From assembly GCA_025331435.1 (NCBI GenBank), contig JAIWNI010000294.1, positions 1 to 12,371 on the forward strand: a stretch of DNA of 12,371 nucleotides, given 5' to 3'. Within the stretch, counting starts at the first letter, position 1. Each line of letters begins with the position of its first letter. Source of the DNA: Choanephora cucurbitarum (taxonomy: Eukaryota; Mucoromycota; Mucoromycetes; Mucorales; Choanephoraceae). The notes under the pieces were generated by a model. It worked only from the letters and a program-made list of their open reading frames with translations, was not told where the DNA came from and did no database searches. Of the stretch, positions 6,398 through 12,371 are shown piece by piece. The position numbers were made by a program, and so were the translations under genes.

Positions 6398-6460
6398 ATC
6401 CAAGACTACCGCAAAGCTTTCCAAGACTACCGCAAGGCTATCCAAGACTACCGCAAGACA
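6398..6460 (+). repeat. Three 21-bp repeats, unit 2
   Basis: Identical to 2301-2363; the frame's stop again lies in the GTAAGT donor at 6484. Confidence 0.85.
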
Positions 6461-6483
6461 AGACAAGACCTCCATATGACTCT

Positions 6484-6554
6484 GTAAGTATCGTTCCTAT
6501 CCACTTGAAGAGCTGTATCACTAACCTTACTTTTTGCCCTTCTTTTTATCATAG
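6484..6554 (+). other. Intron-like segment B, unit 2
   Basis: Identical signals; alternative acceptor ends at 6578. Confidence 0.5.
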
Positions 6555-6654
6555 GTAATGGTGTACTCTCTCTCCTAGGCCTCTATCCCGATCGCGATCG
6601 TTGGTGTTCAAGACTGTCAAGACTCTCTTCCGCTTCTAACTTCGGCGATACCGT

Positions 6655-6845
6655 ATGCTTTGGTGTTCTATGCTTTTGGCGACTTATGCTTTTGGTGACT
6701 TATGCTTTTGGTGTGTTCCATGCTTTTGGTGACTTTTGCTTTTGGTGACTTATGCTTTTGGTGACTTATGCTTTTGGTGACTTATGCTTCTGGTGTCCAT
6801 GCTTCTGGTGTTCCATGTTCTGGTGTTCTATGCTTTTGGTGTTTC
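6655..6845 (+). repeat. 16-bp minisatellite block A, unit 2
   Basis: Same array with private changes: the first copy lacks one T, a GT is inserted near 6712, one copy has gacttttg instead of gacttatg, and a T is missing near 6794. Confidence 0.93.
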
Positions 6846-6941
6846 ATGTCTTGGTCTCTTTCTCTCCTATTTTGGTGTCCTATGATTCTGGTTTTCTCTA
6901 TATAGTCTCTTGTTCCCTGGTTCTGGTGTTTCCTACTATGG

Positions 6942-6984
<43 letters not shown>

Positions 6985-6985
6985 T
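6942..6985. repeat. TC microsatellite, unit 2
   Basis: tctctctttttctctcttt followed by a long uninterrupted CT run. Same form as unit 3. Confidence 0.88.
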
Positions 6986-6996
6986 AATCCGGTGCT

Positions 6997-7110
6997 CTAT
7001 GGTTGGTCTCTTTGTTCTGGTGCTTTGGTGTTTCTATGGTTTGGTCTCTTTGTTCTGGTGCTTTGGTGTTTCTTATGGTTTGGTCTCTTTGTTCTGGTGC
7101 TTTGGTGTTG
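6997..7110 (+). repeat. 38-bp repeat, three copies, unit 2
   Basis: Copies of 37, 38 and 39 bp; the first lacks a T and the third has an extra T. Confidence 0.9.
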
Positions 7111-7225
7111 CTATGGTTTGGTTTGTCTCCTTTCCCCCTGGTGATGTACGCTTTTGGTGATGTATGCTTCTGAGGATGTATGTCCTGGTCCTCTTCTATC
7201 CCTCTCTCTCCAGCTCTGGTATTAT

Positions 7226-7401
7226 ATGCTTTGGTGTTTCTATGCTTTGGTGTTTCTATGCTTTGGTGTTTCTATGCTTAGGTGTTTCCATGCTTTGGTG
7301 TTTCGATGCTTTGGCGTTTCCATGCTTCGGTGCTTTGGTGTTTCCATGCTTTGGTGTTTCCATGCCTTGGGGCCTTTGTGTTTCCATGCTTTGGTGATGT
7401 A
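7226..7401 (+). repeat. 16-bp minisatellite block B, unit 2
   Basis: Identical to 3088-3263, unlike block A of this unit, which carries errors. Confidence 0.93.
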
Positions 7402-7427
7402 TCTCTCTTGGATCTATGATCAACTAG

Positions 7428-7554
7428 GTAACTTATCACTTACATTTTGTGTACAACCTTACTAACTTTCATTCTCTCTCCTCTCTTTTTTTTGTGCATA
7501 TGTGTGTGTGTGCGTATATATGTATGTCTACTAACCTTTCCTTTTTTACCTTAG
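7428..7554 (+). other. Intron-like segment C, unit 2
   Basis: Same signals, one T shorter in the tract near 7488. Confidence 0.4.
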
Positions 7555-7762
7555 TTTTTATGCCGTGCGGGCTTACGCTACTAACCTCTCTCTTTTTTTT
7601 TGCGCGTGTGTATGTGTGTATATATATGTATGTCTACTGACCTTTCTTTTTTACCCTAGTTTTTATGCCGTGCGGGCTTACGCTACTAACCTCTCTCTCT
7701 TTTTTTTTGTGCGTGTGTATGTGTGTATATATATGTATGTCTACTAACCCTTTTCTTTTTAT
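7528..7762 (+). repeat. 105-107 bp tandem repeat with TACTAAC motifs, unit 2
   Basis: Copies at 7528-7633 and 7634-7740 plus a partial copy from 7741; same motif order. Confidence 0.88.
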
Positions 7763-7766
7763 CATC

Positions 7767-7772
7767 AATAAA
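7767..7772 (+). promoter_or_regulatory. Candidate polyadenylation signal AATAAA, unit 2
   Basis: Same position relative to the repeats as in unit 1. Confidence 0.3.
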
Positions 7773-7960
7773 CTTCATTCATTATTATATTACCTACTAT
7801 AGTCCTTCACTTTTTTTTTTGATAAGTTGGTATTTTTTTTACTTTCAATCCATGAAATAAAACTTGATTCAAATTAGTGCTTTCTACTAAATCATCTAAA
7901 TCACATTCCAATCATGTCGTCTAAAACATACCGTTGCAGCAAAAAAAAAAAAAAGCTGGA

Positions 7961-7992
7961 AAGTACAGCATTAGCCAAAGTTAGCTGTACTT
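7961..7992. other. 9-bp inverted repeat (hairpin), unit 2
   Basis: Identical stem and loop to 3823-3854. Confidence 0.6.
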
Positions 7993-8438
7993 GACTTCAT
8001 TATGCTCAGCTTGATTAAGCTTAACATCATTATGCTTTGAATTCATTAGGCTGGATATCATTAGACTCAATTTCGTTTTGCTCGATTTCAGTAGGCTGGA
8101 TCTCATCAGGCTGGATTTCATTAGGCTGGATCTCATGGGGGCACAGTTTCATTGTGGTCAATTTCATTGTATTCACTTTCAGTGTCATCAAATTCGTTGT
8201 GCTTACTTTCTTAATGCTCAGTTTCATTTTGCTCGATTTCATTGTGCTTGATTTCATTGTGCTTGATTTCAGTATTCTCAACTTCATTATACTTACTTGC
8301 TCTATGATCACTTCCTCCTTACTCATTCTTACTGTCCTCATTATCAGTACGCTCATTGTCAGTACGCTCATTGTCAGTATACTCATTGTCAGTATACTCG
8401 TTTTCACTACACTCATTGCTGGCAAAAGTTTCATTAGT
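7984..8438 (-). repeat. 15-bp periodic array, copy at the unit 2/3 junction
   Basis: Same array as 3846-4300, with the same one-base phase shift in the G run near 8137-8141 and the same minus-strand stops. The plus strand is open from 8037 to 8558. I see no differences from the earlier copy, which is notable because simple arrays usually change copy number quickly. Confidence 0.85.
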
Positions 8439-8799
8439 ATGGCCATAGCTACTGAATGTGTTTGCATTGCTTATGGCCTAATCATACACTTCTTAACTGG
8501 ACTTACTCTGTATTTAGTTACAGGATTAAGGAATCCTTTTCATTCAAATTTCTCATGACTACATGTTCATGAACGATGAAACTGCCTGAGAGTCTACCCT
8601 TTTTGTATAGTTTATGCTTTGTCTGTAGTCAAGCCTTTATGCCTTATTCAAATTAATCTTGCATTATCAAAGTCTCGTTAGATGTACTTGAAGATATGAT
8701 CCCACCGATAAGCTCCGCTCTAATCAGAGTGCGCAAATATAGCCAGATGATGGATTTTTAAGATTGAACCCTCTCGAGGTTTGGTGTATTTGAGGGTGA

Positions 8800-9123
8800 T
8801 TATGGATAGTTAGTCTAATATTGGGTATAGTGGATTACAAAGATGCTGAAGTTGCCGGTGATGCTGGCTATGATACTTTTAATGATTATGATAATACTGA
8901 AGATCATGACAACACTGATGACTATGATAATACTGACAGTAATACTTTTGATAATAGCAATATTGATGAGAGTGATAGTATTAGCGAGTGTGATGTTATT
9001 GATGAATGTGATGATACTGATGATACTGATGATACTGATGATACTGATGAGTGTGATAATATTGATGAGTGTGATAATACTGAAGGCGATGAGAATACTG
9101 ACAGTAGTACGTTTTCATTTTGA
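8800..9123 (+). repeat. Acidic low-complexity open frame, unit 3
   Basis: Identical in translation to the other two copies; ends just before the G11 tract at 9126-9136. Confidence 0.35.
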
Positions 9124-9748
9124 GTGGGGGGGGGGGTTTTTTCTTGCTGTTTATACTTGAGCAATTTGACATAGGTAGGGTGATGAATGGAATAGCCTTG
9201 AGTAAATAAGGGATTCTTTTTTTATTTTTATAATTCTTATCAGTGTATAGAGAGTCGAATAGAAGATGATGAGTGTATTGCATGTATAGAGATATAATCA
9301 TTACTTTGCTTGTACGAGAGATTGATAAAGTTGATCACTAAGCTTGTACTTTTTGTGATGGAGAAGAGATATTTTTGGGGCGGGGATATGCTCCCAAATG
9401 ATAAGGCAGATTATGCGGCAAGCTAGTATTTTTGACTCTATATTTTACAGCTATCAGGATAAGCTCACTGTTGATAAATTATAGAATCTTGTTGTCAAGA
9501 AGCTATAATTGTCAGATTACTAAGGCGAGATGACTGATTTTATCACAGCCTTAAATATGGGATGAGTACCTTAAGTTTTGAAGGGAACGATTTCAGCCTG
9601 TATATCAACATTGAATGCTGAGACTCGTATGCAAGATATTCAAAAGAGGTTTTTCGACTGCAAGTTCAGAAAGAAGAGAAAAAAAAAAGTTTGAGCCAAA
9701 TGAGGCATTTGAGGCCAAAATTTGAAAAAAAAAAATAATGATAGATTA
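9124..9748. other. Spacer with no supported gene, unit 3
   Basis: Matches 4986-5610, including G11, the 101-codon minus-strand frame (9301 to 8996) and the run of 11 A. Confidence 0.5.
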
Positions 9749-9958
9749 ATGATTGACAGCCTAAAATCGCTCATTCATAGGCTTAATTCCTCTTTTTTTT
9801 TTTCCCTTGGCGAGAAGTACAAACCTGGCATAAGAGTATTGTTATATGTTAAAGAGGGCATGAATGAGCCAGTTGAAGAGGTCACTCAGACTCTCTTGCC
9901 CTCTTCCTTGTATATGATCCAAGCTCAAATCGCTTCAAAAGAGGTCTTTCAAATTTAA
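9749..9958 (+). CDS. Hypothetical 69-residue ORF, unit 3 (doubtful)
   Basis: Same protein as the other two copies, with the same A11 frame break upstream as in unit 2. Confidence 0.2.
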   Translation: MIDSLKSLIHRLNSSFFFSLGEKYKPGIRVLLYVKEGMNEPVEEVTQTLLPSSLYMIQAQIASKEVFQI

Positions 9959-10147
9959 AAAAAAAATAGTAGTATAAGATCGCGATTTTTTTCCTAAAAA
10001 GGGAATCTAGCAAAAGTCACGTAGGCAGGAAATTGATTACGTCGCTCTGATCCTGGCTGTATTCTATTTTTTTTTTCTTTTGCCCTTATATCTTGGTTAC
10101 ACTCAAGCTGCCGATCCTATCCAAGGTCATAGCAAATGATGCTATAG

Positions 10148-10231
10148 GTAACACACGCGATCCACTTGTACCACTTGACTTTCTTGACCTCAGTTATGCT
10201 AACTTTTCTCCTTATACTGCTTCTTTGCTAG
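10148..10231 (+). other. Intron-like segment A, unit 3
   Basis: Identical donor, branch and acceptor to 1913-1996. Confidence 0.4.
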
Positions 10232-10477
10232 GTTTGCTAGATCTCACTTTGGGGATCGCCATCAAGATGGCAACGTGTTGCTAGACTCTTGAGAGAGCCG
10301 CTCTTTTGAGTTCTAGTAATATCCGCGTCAAGTCCGTTAGGTGTCTACAGGTGGTAGATTACCTGTTTTTGCTTCAAGACTTCCTGTTTTTACCGTTTCA
10401 TGATATTGATGCTCTGGTGTTTTGGTGTTACCGCTATATGACCGAAAGTATAGCGAAGGGTATAGTAGACATGCACG

Positions 10478-10494
10478 CACACACACACACACAC
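10478..10494. repeat. CA microsatellite, unit 3
   Basis: Same length as 2243-2259. Confidence 0.9.
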
Positions 10495-10535
10495 GCGCAC
10501 ATATAGATACATATTCGGGTAAGCAAAGCAAGACC

Positions 10536-10598
10536 ATCCAAGACTACCGCAAAGCTTTCCAAGACTACCGCAAGGCTATCCAAGACTACCGCAAGACA
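10536..10598 (+). repeat. Three 21-bp repeats, unit 3
   Basis: Identical to 2301-2363; the frame's stop again lies in the donor at 10622. Confidence 0.85.
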
Positions 10599-10621
10599 AG
10601 ACAAGACCTCCATATGACTCT

Positions 10622-10692
10622 GTAAGTATCGTTCCTATCCACTTGAAGAGCTGTATCACTAACCTTACTTTTTGCCCTTCTTTTTATCATAG
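10622..10692 (+). other. Intron-like segment B, unit 3
   Basis: Identical signals; alternative acceptor ends at 10716. Confidence 0.5.
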
Positions 10693-10792
10693 GTAATGGT
10701 GTACTCTCTCTCCTAGGCCTCTATCCCGATCGCGATCGTTGGTGTTCAAGACTGTCAAGACTCTCTTCCGCTTCTAACTTCGGCGATACCGT

Positions 10793-10983
10793 ATGCTTTT
10801 GGTGTTCTATGCTTTTGGCGACTTATGCTTTTGGTGACTTATGCTTTTGGTGTTCCATGCTTTTGGTGACTTATGCTTTTGGTGACTTATGCTTTTGGTG
10901 ACTTATGCTTTTGGTGACTTATGCTTCTGGTGTTCCATGCTTCTGGTGTTCCATGTTCTGGTGTTCTATGCTTTTGGTGTTTC
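10793..10983 (+). repeat. 16-bp minisatellite block A, unit 3
   Basis: Matches unit 1 copy for copy. Confidence 0.93.
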
Positions 10984-11081
10984 ATGTCTTGGTCTCTTTC
11001 TCTCCTATTTTGGTGTCCTATGATTCTGGTTTTCTCTATTATAGTCTCTTTGTTCCCTGGTTCTGGTGTTTCCTACTATGG

Positions 11082-11124
<43 letters not shown>

Positions 11125-11125
11125 T
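11082..11125. repeat. TC microsatellite, unit 3
   Basis: Same form as unit 2. Confidence 0.88.
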
Positions 11126-11136
11126 AATCCGGTGCT

Positions 11137-11249
11137 CTATGGTTTGGTCTCTTGTTCTGGTGCTTTGGTGTTTCTATGGTTTGGTCTCTTTGTTCTGGTG
11201 CTTTGGTGTTTCTATGGTTTGGTCTCTTTGTTCTGGTGCTTTGGTGTTG
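11137..11249 (+). repeat. 38-bp repeat, three copies, unit 3
   Basis: Copies of 37, 38 and 38 bp; the first lacks a T in tctcttg. Confidence 0.9.
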
Positions 11250-11363
11250 CTATGGTTTGGTTTGTCTCTTTCCCCCTGGTGATGTACGCTTTTGGTGATG
11301 TATGCTTCTGAGGATGTATGTCCTGGTCCTCTTCTATCCCTCTCTCTCCAGCTCTGGTATTAT

Positions 11364-11539
11364 ATGCTTTGGTGTTTCTATGCTTTGGTGTTTCTATGCT
11401 TTGGTGTTTCTATGCTTAGGTGTTTCCATGCTTTGGTGTTTCGATGCTTTGGCGTTTCCATGCTTCGGTGCTTTGGTGTTTCCATGCTTTGGTGTTTCCA
11501 TGCCTTGGGGCCTTTGTGTTTCCATGCTTTGGTGATGTA
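11364..11539 (+). repeat. 16-bp minisatellite block B, unit 3
   Basis: Identical to 3088-3263. Confidence 0.93.
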
Positions 11540-11565
11540 TCTCTCTTGGATCTATGATCAACTAG

Positions 11566-11693
11566 GTAACTTATCACTTACATTTTGTGTACAACCTTAC
11601 TAACTTTCATTCTCTCTCCTCTCTTTTTTTTTGTGCATATGTGTGTGTGTGCGTATATATGTATGTCTACTAACCTTTCCTTTTTTACCTTAG
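11566..11693 (+). other. Intron-like segment C, unit 3
   Basis: Same signals as 3290-3417. Confidence 0.4.
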
Positions 11694-11900
11694 TTTTTAT
11701 GCCGTGCGGGCTTACGCTACTAACCTCTCTCTTTTTTTTTGCGCGTGTGTATGTGTGTATATATATGTATGTCTACTGACCTTTCTTTTTACCCTAGTTT
11801 TTATGCCGTGCGGGCTTACGCTACTAACCTCTCTCTCTTTTTTTTTGTGCGTGTGTATGTGTGTATATATATGTATGTCTACTAACCCTTTTCTTTTTAT
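11667..11900 (+). repeat. 105-107 bp tandem repeat with TACTAAC motifs, unit 3
   Basis: Two copies within 11667-11878 plus a partial copy from 11879. The second copy has one T fewer before accctag. Confidence 0.88.
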
Positions 11901-11904
11901 CATC

Positions 11905-11910
11905 AATAAA
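11905..11910 (+). promoter_or_regulatory. Candidate polyadenylation signal AATAAA, unit 3
   Basis: Same position relative to the repeats as in unit 1. Confidence 0.3.
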
Positions 11911-12098
11911 CTTCATTCATTATTATATTACCTACTATAGTCCTTCACTTTTTTTTTTGATAAGTTGGTATTTTTTTTACTTTCAATCCATGAAATAAAA
12001 CTTGATTCAAATTAGTGCTTTCTACTAAATCATCTAAATCACATTCCAATCATGTCGTCTAAAACATACCGTTGCAGCAAAAAAAAAAAAAAGCTGGA

Positions 12099-12130
12099 AA
12101 GTACAGCATTAGCCAAAGTTAGCTGTACTT
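12099..12130. other. 9-bp inverted repeat (hairpin), unit 3
   Basis: Identical stem and loop to 3823-3854. Confidence 0.6.
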
Positions 12131-12371
12131 GACTTCATTATGCTCAGCTTGATTAAGCTTAACATCATTATGCTTTGAATTCATTAGGCTGGATATCATT
12201 AGACTCAATTTCGTTTTGCTCGATTTCAGTAGGCTGGATCTCATCAGGCTGGATTTCATTAGGCTGGATCTCATGGGGGCACAGTTTCATTGTGGTCAAT
12301 TTCATTGTATTCACTTTCAGTGTCATCAAATTCGTTGTGCTTACTTTCTTAATGCTCAGTTTCATTTTGCT
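12122..12371 (-). repeat. 15-bp array, left part, running off the window end
   Basis: This is the left part of the array, cut by the window end in the middle of the nineteen-copy block. The missing part is exactly what stands at 1-205. The plus-strand open frame starting at 12175 (197 bases here) plus 1-325 gives 522 bases, the length of the intact copies. Confidence 0.85.

Larger units (their letters stand above)
4096..8233. repeat. Tandem repeat unit 2 of 3 (4138 bp)
   Basis: Second unit. Features lie 4095 to 4097 bases downstream of their unit 1 counterparts as far as about 6655, and 4137 to 4138 bases downstream after about 7140. It carries several private one-base changes packed into 6655-7140: a lost T in the first 16-mer, an extra GT, one A-to-T change, and missing T residues. 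Elsewhere it matches unit 3 almost perfectly. Such clustering in T-rich low-complexity DNA looks more like slippage or read error than ordinary divergence. Spacers without a feature here are 4382-4661, 5821-6009 and 7773-7960, equivalent to those described in unit 1. Confidence 0.97.
8234..12371. repeat. Tandem repeat unit 3 of 3 (4138 bp)
   Basis: Third unit, ending at the last base of the window exactly where a fourth unit would start. It has the same length as unit 2, but partly through compensating one-base differences (a T8/T9 tract near 7488 versus 11625, and T6/T5 near 7650 versus 11786). It carries three 38-bp copies and the same TC tract form as unit 2. Spacers without a feature are 8520-8799, 9959-10147 and 11911-12098. 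Confidence 0.97.

Noticed and set aside
1..12371. Bacterial plasmid or phage concatemer
   Set aside because: No replication, partition, mobilisation or structural gene is visible, there are no ribosome-binding-site and ORF pairs, and spliceosomal-type signals and microsatellites point to a eukaryote.
1..12371. Ribosomal DNA repeat or its spacer
   Set aside because: A 4.1-kb tandem unit suggested rDNA, but I recognise no 5S, 5.8S, 18S or 28S sequence anywhere in the unit.
1..12371. LTR retrotransposon with 4.1-kb repeats as LTRs
   Set aside because: Three adjacent identical units without internal sequence, primer-binding site, polypurine tract or recognisable Gag-Pol motifs do not fit LTR structure.

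Overview
The window is one sequence repeated three times head to tail. Unit 1 spans 1-4095, unit 2 spans 4096-8233 and unit 3 spans 8234-12371. The units are nearly identical; they differ only in homopolymer lengths, a TC tract, the copy number of a 38-bp repeat, and scattered small changes in one T-rich minisatellite. The window holds exactly three units: its last bases (ending ttcattttgct) run directly into its first bases (cgatttcatt), reproducing the junctions at 4095/4096 and 8233/8234. It could therefore be a closed circle of three units, or an exact cut from a longer tandem array.

The organism looks eukaryotic, most likely a fungus. It is A+T-rich and full of microsatellites ((CA)n, (TC)n, (TG)n), long homopolymers and minisatellites. 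It has short intron-like segments with GTAAGT/GTAAC donors, TACTAAC or CTAAC branch sites, pyrimidine tracts and YAG acceptors, followed by AATAAA. I see no ribosomal RNA, tRNA, bacterial operon, replication gene, transposase or recognisable protein family. Fungal origin is an inference from intron style, not from a homologue.

Layout of one unit (unit 1 coordinates): a 15-bp periodic array crosses the unit boundary (3846-4300, continuing from 1-205). Next come a spacer with a broken protein-like frame on the minus strand (285-566) and an acidic Asp/Asn/Thr-rich low-complexity frame (567-890). A 10-11 base G tract and about 600 bp without a clear feature follow, then a 69-residue open frame (1514-1723). 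An intron-like segment (1913-1996), a CA tract and a 21-bp repeat, and a second intron-like segment (2387-2457) lead into a 16-bp minisatellite in two blocks (2558-2748 and 3088-3263) separated by TC and 38-bp repeats. The unit closes with a third intron-like segment (3290-3417), a 105-bp repeat packed with TACTAAC motifs, AATAAA at 3630 and an A/T-rich spacer with a hairpin.

The splice-like signals are all on the plus strand, in order, and end at a polyadenylation-like hexamer. The unit could therefore produce a spliced, largely noncoding transcript. No convincing complete protein-coding gene is visible: most long open frames come from repeats whose length keeps frames open, and many lack an ATG. 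The most economical reading is a satellite-like or circular multimeric repeat with possible transcription.
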